DNA from: CAVZZG01 sp963779685
Lineage (GTDB): Bacteria > Actinomycetota > Thermoleophilia > Gaiellales > F1-60-MAGs149
Reading direction: 5' to 3'
Length of the DNA: 64,000 bases
Assembly: GCA_963779685.1 (NCBI GenBank)
Contig: CAVZZG010000001.1
Span: 372,001-436,000 of the forward strand
Position 1 is the first letter of the stretch. Every line of letters starts with the position of its first letter. Position numbers and translations under genes: made by a program. Shown piece by piece: positions 1-8,000 of this stretch. The notes beneath the pieces were generated by a model. That model was given only the letters and a program-made list of their open reading frames with translations. It was not told where the DNA came from and did no database searches.

Positions 1-794
1 TGCTCTGCCCCGACGCGCCAGCCACGCAGCTCCTCCGGCGTCGCCGTCCGCACGCCGAACTCGTCGGCCAGCGCGACGTGCAGGATGGCCATGACGCGTG
101 CGACTTCGGCCACCTCGTCGGTTGCTCGCTCGAGATCGACGGTGCCGGGCGGCGCGGCGATGGCCTTCACCAGCCGCGTCACGATTCCCTCCCAGCCATC
201 CTCGGCGTCGGGGACGAACTGCTGGATGCACGCCAGCGCCGTCTCGCTGCCGTCCTCGGCGATGTGGCGGATGGAGCCCGCGAAGGGCGGCACGAACGGG
301 AAGTCGGGTCGCTGGCTCAGCGCCTTCGTCAGCTCGATCTCCGGATGCGACCCGGACTCGAGCTTGCGGTAGGCCTTCACCACGACCCGCTCGCTCAGGA
401 CGATCGACGTGTTCGACTGATCGACGCCCAGCGCACGCTCCCCGAACAGCGTTGCCGGCATTGCGGCGGCCGGGCGGAGATCGAACGAGCCGCGCAGCCC
501 CGGCAGCCGCCCACCTTCGTGGACGGCCTCCGCGAGCGCCAGCCAGAAGCCTTCACCCGGTTCCGGCTCCCAGATGCGGCCCTGGTTCGACACGAACGCG
601 GGCATGAGGTAGCGGTCGGGCTCGTCAGCGGCGTAGTGGACGTCGACGATCAGGAGGTGGCCCTCGGCGATCCCCGGCACCTGCAGCGCGTCGACCAGCC
701 GCAGGCTGGCGATGCTCTTGCCCTTACCGGCGAACCACCGCGCTCGCTCGAGATGCGAGCGGTCGAGCCCGGCCACGGCCGCGGCGATGTCCAT
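1..794 (-). CDS. mak: Maltokinase (partial, C-terminus beyond left edge)
   Basis: Probable maltokinase, which phosphorylates maltose to maltose 1-phosphate in the trehalose-to-alpha-glucan (GlgE) pathway of actinobacteria. About 264 codons are visible. The N-terminal cap carries RWFAGKGKSI (near residues 19-28). Further on are DQSNTSIVL and VVVKAYRKLESG with a HPEIE segment, the nucleotide-binding part of the kinase fold typical of this family. The start ATG is preceded by TAGTGT six bases upstream and by no ribosome binding site; an in-frame TAG lies just upstream, so the start is secure. The downstream partner genes of the pathway would lie outside the window. The family call rests on recognised motifs. 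Confidence 0.82.
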   Translation of the reverse strand, partial: MDIAAAVAGLDRSHLERARWFAGKGKSIASLRLVDALQVPGIAEGHLLIVDVHYAADEPDRYLMPAFVSNQGRIWEPEPGEGFWLALAEAVHEGGRLPGLRGSFDLRPAAAMPATLFGERALGVDQSNTSIVLSERVVVKAYRKLESGSHPEIELTKALSQRPDFPFVPPFAGSIRHIAEDGSETALACIQQFVPDAEDGWEGIVTRLVKAIAAPPGTVDLERATDEVAEVARVMAILHVALADEFGVRTATPEELRGWRVGAE

Positions 795-800
795 CGACTG

Positions 801-806
801 ACACTA
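801..806 (-). promoter_or_regulatory. -10 box TAGTGT, leaderless maltokinase transcript
   Basis: TAGTGT on the minus strand ends six bases before the ATG at 794. This matches the TAnnnT-N6-start arrangement seen repeatedly in this window. No convincing -35 box is visible. Confidence 0.4.
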
Positions 807-814
807 GCAGCGGA

Positions 815-2101
815 TTACGGGCGGCGAGCGACCCCTTCGAGGAGGTCGGCCGCGGTGACGCGGCCCGGCGTGGCCTGGAGCCGGGCCGACATCGCTGCGA
901 GCCGGGCGCGCAGCGCGGCATCGCCGGCCAGGCGGTCGATGGCGCCGGTCAGATCGGACGGCTCGAAGGTGTACGTCGGGAGCCGCACGCCGAGTCCCAG
1001 CTCGTCGATGCGCTGGGCGTTGTCGTACTGATCCCAGAACAACGGCAGGGCGATCATCGGCTTGCCGAGGTGGAAGCACTCGGTGGTCGTGTTGTTGCCG
1101 GCGTGGGTGATGACGACGTCGGCGAGCGGCAGGATCGCCGGCTGCGGCAGGAACTCCTCGCCCCACATGTTGCCGGCGAGGCGGATCTCGTCGTGCTGCG
1201 GGCCCTTGCTGACGATCACCCGGTGGTGCGTGCCGGCCAGCACGTCGACGATGCGCTGCATCAGCCCGACGTCGGCCGAGCCCAGCGAGCCCAGGCTCAG
1301 GTACACGAGAGAGCCGCTGCCGGCCAGGATGTGCGCGGGAATGTCGGCGGTGGCGGTCTCGTCCCGGACGCAGGAGTCGATGCGGTGCCACGCCGGGCCC
1401 AGCGGCCGGGCGCGGGCGTAGTCGGCCTCCGCGGGGTAGAGGTACAGGTTGAGGTGCGGCGAGGTGTACATGTAGGTGCGCGGGTCGAGTGGCGGCGCCC
1501 CGCGCGACCGGCAGAACTCGTCGAACTCCGTCCACATGTCGGTGCCGGCCCGGTCGTACTCGGCCCAGAAGGCGTCCCAGCCGTTGCGATCGCCCGCGGC
1601 ATAGCCCGAGAACACCGGCGGCACGCCGGGATCGAGGATCTCGGCCGGGTTGCACGAGACGATCCGCGCCCACTTCCGGGCACGTGCCGGCAATGCCGGG
1701 AAGGCCACGACGTTGTCCTCGACGACGAGATCCGGATCGAGCTCGTCGATGATCTCGCACAGGCGGTCGTCGACGTACCTGGCGCCGTCGATGAGGGCCT
1801 GGAACGTCGGCATGATGAAGCTCGACAGCTGCTCGATGGTCGGCTTGCGGAACTCCGGTGCCGTCTCGGCGATGAAGTCCTTCCAGAACTGGCCGGGCGC
1901 CTCCTCGGTCTCGGGCGCCGGCCCGAGGCGCATCAGCCGCTCCTCGAAGCCGTACGCCTCGAGGCGGCCCTGGAAGGACTCCTCGATGATGAAGACGACC
2001 CGGACGCCGCGCTGCTGCAGCACCTGGCCGATCGCAACGCAGTTGTTGGTGGGGCCGTAGGCCCCCTCCGGGAAGAACACCACGGTCAGTTCGCGCGCCA
2101 C
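815..2101 (-). CDS. GT1-family glycosyltransferase (MGT/UGT-like)
   Basis: A 428-residue GT-B fold glycosyltransferase of family 1, like macrolide and UDP-glucuronosyl-type enzymes. It probably transfers a sugar from a nucleotide donor to a small lipophilic acceptor. The C-terminal donor-binding signature is clear: VYLSLGSLGS, then THAGNNTTTECFHLGKPMI and PLFWDQYDNAQRI, with the HxGxxTxxE pattern and the D-Q pair that contacts the sugar. The N-terminus (VVFFPEGAYGPTNNC) is the acceptor-side Rossmann start. The start is GTG, six bases after TACGTT. It is transcribed toward maltokinase with a 20-base gap but has its own promoter. The acceptor cannot be told from the sequence. Confidence 0.82.
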   Translation of the reverse strand: MARELTVVFFPEGAYGPTNNCVAIGQVLQQRGVRVVFIIEESFQGRLEAYGFEERLMRLGPAPETEEAPGQFWKDFIAETAPEFRKPTIEQLSSFIMPTFQALIDGARYVDDRLCEIIDELDPDLVVEDNVVAFPALPARARKWARIVSCNPAEILDPGVPPVFSGYAAGDRNGWDAFWAEYDRAGTDMWTEFDEFCRSRGAPPLDPRTYMYTSPHLNLYLYPAEADYARARPLGPAWHRIDSCVRDETATADIPAHILAGSGSLVYLSLGSLGSADVGLMQRIVDVLAGTHHRVIVSKGPQHDEIRLAGNMWGEEFLPQPAILPLADVVITHAGNNTTTECFHLGKPMIALPLFWDQYDNAQRIDELGLGVRLPTYTFEPSDLTGAIDRLAGDAALRARLAAMSARLQATPGRVTAADLLEGVARRP

Positions 2102-2107
2102 GCCGCG

Positions 2108-2113
2108 AACGTA
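2108..2113 (-). promoter_or_regulatory. -10 box TACGTT for the glycosyltransferase
   Basis: TACGTT with a six-base gap to the GTG at 2101 and no ribosome binding site, so probably a leaderless transcript. Confidence 0.4.
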
Positions 2114-2163
2114 CGGGAGCGGCGCGCCGTCGTCAAGCGGGCAGCCATTGTGTCAGCACCGCG

Positions 2164-2169
2164 TATCAT
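2164..2169 (+). promoter_or_regulatory. -10 box TATCAT for the MFS exporter
   Basis: TATCAT followed seven bases later by GTG at 2177. This supports 2177 rather than the second GTG at 2180 as the start. Confidence 0.4.
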
Positions 2170-2176
2170 TCGATGC

Positions 2177-3376
2177 GTGGTGATCGCGGTTCCCGCTCCG
2201 CTCCGCCTGCCCGCGTTCCGATCGTGGTGGGCGGCGCTGCAGATCTCGAATGCGGGCACGTGGATGCAGCAGGTGGCTGCCGGCTGGCTGGTGTACGAGC
2301 AGACGCACTCGGCCGCCGCGGTCGGCGTGCTGGGCCTGGCGCAGCGCGGCCCGTCGCTGTTCCTGACGCCGTTGGGCGGACGGCTCGCCGACCGTCGCGA
2401 TCGCCGGAACGTGCTGGCCGCCACGCTCGCGGCGCAGCTGGCTGCAGCCATCGGCCTGGTCGTCGTGGCCGGGACCGGCAACGACACCGCCATGGCCCTG
2501 ATCGCACTCTCCCTCGCCGGCGGCGTGGCGCAGGCTCTCCAGTACCCGGCCCAGCTCGCCACCATCTCGAGCCTGGTGCCGCGCGAGGCGGTGCACGCTG
2601 CGGTGTCCCTCAACTCGGCCGGATTCAACCTCGCTCGCGTCATCGGCCCGGCCATCGCAGGCGCGCTGCTCGTGTCCAGCTCCGGCGCCGTCGCGTGCTT
2701 CGCCGTCAACGCCGTGACCTTCGCCGTGCCGCTGGTGCTGACGCGGCGGCTGCCGTCCGCCTCCGCCGGCACTCGCAACGATGGCGCCACCGTGCGTGCC
2801 GGCATCGGCTACGCCCGCCGCTCGGCGCCCCTGCGGCGCCTGATCGTCGGCTGCGCCGTCTTCACGTTCTGCGCCGCCCCGCTGACGATCCTCGCCCCCG
2901 CCTACGCCCACGCGCTCGGCGGCGGCCCCGGCACGCTCGGCCTCGTGCTCGCCGGCTTCGGTCTCGGAGCGGCGATCGGCGCCATCGCGGTCGTGTGGCT
3001 CGGCGACCGGTTCGGCCGGCATCGCGTGATCTCGGGTGGGATGCTCGCGTTCGCCGTGCTGGGCGGCGCGGCCGCGCTGGCACCCGGCCCCATCTGGGGC
3101 GCGGTGCTCTGCGCGTGTGCCGGCGCGGCGTGGCTCGGGGTGTTCGCCTCCACCAACGCGTCGATCCAGCTCATCACGCCCGACGCCATCCGCGGCCGGA
3201 TGCTCTCGCTCTACCTCTGGGCCCTGGTGGGTCCGATGGCGATCGCAGGCGTGGTGGTGGGCGTCGTCGCCGGGCCGCTCGGCATCCGCGGCGCCCTCGC
3301 GGTGTGCTCGTTCCCGCTCGCGGTCTACGCGGTCTACGCGATCGCGCGCCCCGTGCCCGGGATCGACGGGCCGTAG
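2177..3376 (+). CDS. MFS transporter (EntS/MFS_3-like exporter)
   Basis: A 399-residue 12-helix major facilitator protein related to enterobactin-exporter-type MFS_3 proteins. It begins LRLPAFRSWW and GTWMQQVAAGWLVYE, the usual first helix of this subfamily. The loop GGRLADRRDRRNVL between helices 2 and 3 is the MFS motif A. Helix 5 has FNLARVIGPAIAGAL, the antiporter-type motif seen in exporters. The substrate is unknown. It is divergent from the glycosyltransferase, with only 75 bases between the starts. The GTG start is supported by the TATCAT box; the first in-frame ATG lies inside helix 1 and would truncate it. Confidence 0.82.
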   Translation: MVIAVPAPLRLPAFRSWWAALQISNAGTWMQQVAAGWLVYEQTHSAAAVGVLGLAQRGPSLFLTPLGGRLADRRDRRNVLAATLAAQLAAAIGLVVVAGTGNDTAMALIALSLAGGVAQALQYPAQLATISSLVPREAVHAAVSLNSAGFNLARVIGPAIAGALLVSSSGAVACFAVNAVTFAVPLVLTRRLPSASAGTRNDGATVRAGIGYARRSAPLRRLIVGCAVFTFCAAPLTILAPAYAHALGGGPGTLGLVLAGFGLGAAIGAIAVVWLGDRFGRHRVISGGMLAFAVLGGAAALAPGPIWGAVLCACAGAAWLGVFASTNASIQLITPDAIRGRMLSLYLWALVGPMAIAGVVVGVVAGPLGIRGALAVCSFPLAVYAVYAIARPVPGIDGP

Positions 3377-4207
3377 CTACGCCGCCCCGTACGCGAGGAT
3401 CGCGACGCCGACCAGGGTCAGCGCGATACCGACCCACTGGTGGCGGCGTGGCCGTTCGCCGAGTGCGACCACGCCGACGACCACCGTGATGGTCGCGAAC
3501 TGCGACGCGGCCACCGCCGCGACGGCCAGCGAGCCGATGTGCGCCGCGTGCGTGTAGGCCGCGAATCCCAGCACGTCGACGATGCCCGCGCCGAGCGCGG
3601 CCCGCCGGATGGGCGCCGGCACGCGGACGATGCCGGCCCGGGCGGCGAAGGGCAGGACGCACGCCACCGACGCAACGCGGGAGACCGCCACCGCCGTCAT
3701 GGCCCCCGCCTCGGCGGCGGTCTGGAGCAGGAGCAGCACCGCCGCGAACACGACTGCCGCGCCGATCGCCGCGCCCGCCCCGCGATCGAGCCGCGCCCGC
3801 CCGCTCATCGCGGCCAGCGCTCCCCCGATCACGGCCAGCGGGATGCCGATGGCCGCCGACCGCGCCAGATCGGCGCCGAGCAGCACGGAGCCGATCGCGG
3901 CGAACCCGCCCTCGAGCGCGGCCAGGGGGCCGACGATTGCAAGGTCGCCGTCGCGCAGGGCACGCAGGAACAGGCCGAGCGCCGCGGCATCCAGGATGCC
4001 CGCCAGCACCGCCGCGCCCAGCGGCCGCGCGTCGGCGGTCGACGGCAGGCCGTCGGTGACCAGCGCGAGCACGATGGCGAGCGGCAGGACGAGCACCAGC
4101 ACCGCCCACAGGGCGGCGAGCGATCCGGCCCGCCGCGCCACCCGCTGGTTCAGCACGTCCGCCGCCGCCCACATCGCCGCGGCGACGAGGCCGAACGCCA
4201 CGGTCAC
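3377..4207 (-). CDS. EamA/DMT-family transporter
   Basis: A 276-residue integral membrane protein with about ten hydrophobic segments in two EamA-like halves. The second half ends SQFATITVVVGVVALGERPRR and then WVGIALTLVGVAIL, the characteristic last two helices of drug/metabolite transporters. The open frame extends about 190 codons further upstream, but that part is the arginine-rich shadow of the next gene. The GTG at 4207 overlaps the stop of the upstream gene as GTGA, so translation is probably coupled. The substrate is unknown. It is convergent with the MFS gene, whose stop abuts its own. Confidence 0.78.
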   Translation of the reverse strand: MTVAFGLVAAAMWAAADVLNQRVARRAGSLAALWAVLVLVLPLAIVLALVTDGLPSTADARPLGAAVLAGILDAAALGLFLRALRDGDLAIVGPLAALEGGFAAIGSVLLGADLARSAAIGIPLAVIGGALAAMSGRARLDRGAGAAIGAAVVFAAVLLLLQTAAEAGAMTAVAVSRVASVACVLPFAARAGIVRVPAPIRRAALGAGIVDVLGFAAYTHAAHIGSLAVAAVAASQFATITVVVGVVALGERPRRHQWVGIALTLVGVAILAYGAA

Positions 4208-5022
4208 GCCGCGTGCGCCGCCCAGCGCTCGAAGGCGCGCGTGAACGCACCCACCAGGGCTGCCTGGAGATCGTCCGGCGCGGCCGTGCGCAGGCGTGCG
4301 GCCCACCGCCGCCGATCGTTCGCCCGGTCGATCAGCCGTTGATCGCGGAGCGCCCGGGCGACGGCCAGTCCCGCCTCGGCCCGCGCCTCGATCGCCTTGC
4401 GGACGCGTTCCCCCTCGGCCGGACGGCGTTCGATGCGACGGAGGTCGGTCAGGCACTCCGGGCAGGGCCGGATCGTGGTTTCGGCCACCACCGGCCCGGC
4501 GCACTGCCCGCAGACCGGGCAGGTGTAGGCGGCCAGGCGCACGCGGTCGGCGCGCTCGGCGGGGCGGTGCTCGAGCAGCACCCACCACGGGCCGCGCACG
4601 CCGTCGCGCTCGGTGCCGCTCACCGTCTCGAGCTCGTCGCCCTGGTAGGGCCACAGCCGGACGCGGTCGCCGGCGCGCAGCCCGGTCTGACGGCAGATCG
4701 GGACCGGCCCGGGCTCGGCCTCCCGCTCGGGCCACGGCTCGGCTTCCCCGAACACGACCGCCACCGGGCCGCCATCCGACGAGGGCCACTCACGACCTTC
4801 CTCGATCCACCGCAGCACGACGTCCTTGGCCTCGTTCAGCGCCCGCGTCAGGGTCTCGGCGGCCGCCACCTTCTCCGGCGACGCCACGTGGAGGTCGGGG
4901 TGCGTCCGGCTCACCCGCTGGCGCCAGGCCGCCTGCGCCTCTCGCGCATCCACGGGCGCCACGAGCCCGAGCAGCCACAGCGCGCGAGCGCAATCCCTCG
5001 CGGTGATCCGGACGCGGGCCAT
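4204..5022 (-). CDS. J-domain-like protein with C-terminal zinc ribbon
   Basis: A 272-residue soluble protein. Residues 1-75 look like a J domain: two amphipathic helices flank a loop with HPD at residues 41-43 (RTHPDLH), the tripeptide that stimulates DnaK. The middle is a beta-rich stretch (LRAGDRVRLWPYQGDE). Near residues 168-190, CPVC and CPEC form a four-cysteine zinc ribbon. The C-terminal 80 residues are helical and arginine-rich. This layout differs from DnaJ and CbpA, which have no such arrangement. It may be a DnaK co-chaperone for a specific client; that is inference. It is followed by the EamA gene with a GTGA overlap. The ATG lies six bases after TAGGCT. Confidence 0.6.
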   Translation of the reverse strand: MARVRITARDCARALWLLGLVAPVDAREAQAAWRQRVSRTHPDLHVASPEKVAAAETLTRALNEAKDVVLRWIEEGREWPSSDGGPVAVVFGEAEPWPEREAEPGPVPICRQTGLRAGDRVRLWPYQGDELETVSGTERDGVRGPWWVLLEHRPAERADRVRLAAYTCPVCGQCAGPVVAETTIRPCPECLTDLRRIERRPAEGERVRKAIEARAEAGLAVARALRDQRLIDRANDRRRWAARLRTAAPDDLQAALVGAFTRAFERWAAHAA

Positions 5023-5028
5023 GAGAAC

Positions 5029-5034
5029 AGCCTA
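5029..5034 (-). promoter_or_regulatory. -10 box TAGGCT for the J-domain gene
   Basis: TAGGCT with a six-base gap to the ATG at 5022. It lies in the 32-base space after the glutamate dehydrogenase stop, so the J-domain/EamA pair can be transcribed on its own. Confidence 0.4.
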
Positions 5035-5054
5035 CCGGGCTGCCGCACCGCCAG

Positions 5055-8000
5055 CTACGTGACGACGCTCCGCACCTGGCGGAGGGCCACCGTCAGCAGC
5101 GCCAGGCTGGGTGGCTCGCCCTGCACGGTGGCGATCAGGCGGTTGAGGCGCTCGTAGGTCTCGGTCTTGGTCGCCAGGTAGAGCCCGACCGCCTCGTCGA
5201 CATCCATGCCCGGAGCCGCCAGCAGCACCCGCTCGGCCACATCGCGGCGCACGGCGAGCAGGTCGTCCTCGACGGCGAGCGCGGCCCACCGCTGCCACTG
5301 CGAGTCGGCGGGCAGCGACAGCACCAGCCGCTCGAGCAGGTCGAGGTGCAGGGCCGGCCCGGCCACGAAGAAGGCGTGGGCGACGTCGGCGTGCGACCTG
5401 CCCGTGGCCGCGGCCACCCGGACGATGTCCGGCGCGTGGGTGAGCTCGATCTGGAAGGCGTGGCGGCGTGCGAGGTCGGGCTGGACGCCTCGCTCGACCA
5501 GTGCGTCGGCGACGGCTTCGTGCTCGTCGCGCCAGGCGTCGGTCCCGGCCTGGTCGATCACGGCCGCGAGCTCCTCGAACGCGGCCCGGTGCGGTTCGAT
5601 CGTCGTGCCGAGATCGCCGACGGCGGGGTTGAGCAGATACCACCGGCTGATATCGGCGACGACCTGGTCGACACCGGTCATGAGCTCGTTCTGAAGGTCT
5701 GGATCGATGGTGCCGTCGAGCGCCTCGATGCTCGCCCATCGTGGTACGGCGGCAGACATCTCGCGCGCCATGTAATAGGCGCGGACGACTTCCGCCTGCT
5801 CTGCACCTGTTTCAGAGCAGAGACGAGACACAAACGTGATGCCCATGCAGTTGACGACGTCGTTGGCGAGGATCGTCGCCACCAGCTCGCGGCGCAGCGC
5901 ATGGCGTGGCAGGAGATCGGCGAAGCGGTCGACCACCCCGGGCGGGAAGTAGCCGCGAAGCTCCTTCACGAGGTAGCGGTCGTCGACGAGGCCCGACTCC
6001 ACGAGCGCCGCCTTGAGACTGCGCTTGGCATAGGCCAGCAGGACGCACAGCTCGGGCCGGGCCATGCCGCGTCCCTGTCGGCGACGCTCGGCCATCTCGT
6101 CGCTCGGCGGCAGGAACTCGATCGGCCGATCGAGGAGGCCATCCTGCTCGAGCCGGCGCATGAGGTCCTCGTAGGCCTCGACGCGCGATGCCGAGACGGC
6201 CATCTCCTGCGACAGGATCTGGGCCTGGAGGTAGTTGTCGTAGAGCACGTGCCGGCAGACGTCGGCCTCCACCTCCGACAACAGCTCGTCCCGCTGCTTG
6301 CGGGTCAGATCGCCGGTGGCCTCGGGGATGCCGAGCAGGATCTTGAGGTTGACCTCGTGGTCAGAGCAGTCGACACCGGCCGAGTTGTCGACCGCGTCGG
6401 TATTGATGCGCCCGCCGGCGTTCGCGTACTCGATCCGGCCGCGCTGGGTGAAGCCGAGATTGCCGCCCTCGCCGACGACGCGGCAGCGCAGGTCGCGGCC
6501 GTCGATGCGCACGGCATCGTTGGTGCGGTCACCGACGTCGGCGTGCGTCTCCGCCGACGCCTTGACGAACGTGCCGATGCCGCCGTTCCAGAACAGGTCG
6601 ACCGGCGCGCGCAGGATGGCGTTCTTCAGCTCGGCCGGGCTGAAGGAGTCGGTGGCGGTCTCGATGCCGAGTGCCGCGCGCGCTTCGGGTGACAGCGTGA
6701 TGCTCTTGGCCGAGAGCGGCCAGACGCCTCCGCCGGGCGAGATCGCCGTGCGGTCGTAATCGTCCCAGCTGGACGACGGAAGGGCGAAGATGCGCGTGCG
6801 CTCCGCGAACCCGGCCGCGGGATCGGGCGACGGGTCGATGAAGACGTGGCGGTGGTCGAAGGCCGCGACGAGACGGATCTGATCGGACAGCAACGTGCCG
6901 TTGCCGAACACGTCACCGGACATGTCGCCGATCCCGACCACCGTGAACGGCTCGGTCGCGACGTCGAGGCCGAGCTCGCGGAAGTGCCGCTTGACGGACT
7001 CCCACGCCCCCTTGGCCGTGATCCCGAGCGCCTTGTGGTCGTAGCCGGCCGAACCGCCGGAGGCGAACGCGTCGCCCAGCCAGAAGCCGTACTCCTCCGA
7101 GATGGCGTTGGCCGTGTCCGAGAACGTGGCGGTGCCCTTGTCCGCGGCCACCACGAGGTACGGATCCTCGCCGTCCAACACGCGCACGCCGGCGGGCTGG
7201 ACGACCTTGCCGTCGACGAGGTTGTCGGTGACGTCGAGCAGCCCCCGGATCAGGGTCTTGTACTGGCGCGTGACCTCGGCCCTGAGGGCATCGCGATCGG
7301 TCGGCGGGCGCTTCAGGACGAAACCGCCCTTCGATCCCACCGGGACGATGACCGAGTTCTTCACCATCTGGGCCTTCATCAGCCCGAGGATCTCGACCCG
7401 GTAGTCCTCGGGCCGGTCGGACCAGCGGATGCCGCCGCGGGCGACCTTCCCGCCCCGCAGGTGGATGCCCTCCATCTCCGGCGAGTAGACGAAGATCTCG
7501 TACAGCGGGTAGGGCTTGGGCATCAGCGGCACGGCCGACGACGCGAGCTTGAACGAGAGGTGGGGCTGGCCGCTGAAGGCGTTCGTCCGGACGGTCGCGT
7601 CGACGGTGCCGAGGTGGTTGCGAAGGATCCGGTCGTCGTCGAGGGAGGCGATCTGGTCGAGCTCCTCGAGGATGTCGCGCCGGAGGTCCTCGACCTCGCC
7701 CGGCGGCCCCTGGCGGTTCACGTCGAAGCGGGCCTCGAAGTAGTGGACGAGCTTCGTCGCCACCCGCGCGTTGCGCGCGAAGGCGGCGTTCTGGTACTCG
7801 ACCGGCAGCGACGCGCCGACGCGTTGGCGGTAGCGACGGTAGGCACGCAGCACGGCGACCTGCGCCCAGGTGAGACCGGCGGTGATGACCAGTCGGTTGA
7901 GCGCGTCCGACTCGGCCCTGCCCGTCCAGACCGCAGCTATGCAGTCGGCCACACGCTCGCCGCAGTCGGCGAGGTCGAGCAGGTTGCCCTGCTCATCGAG

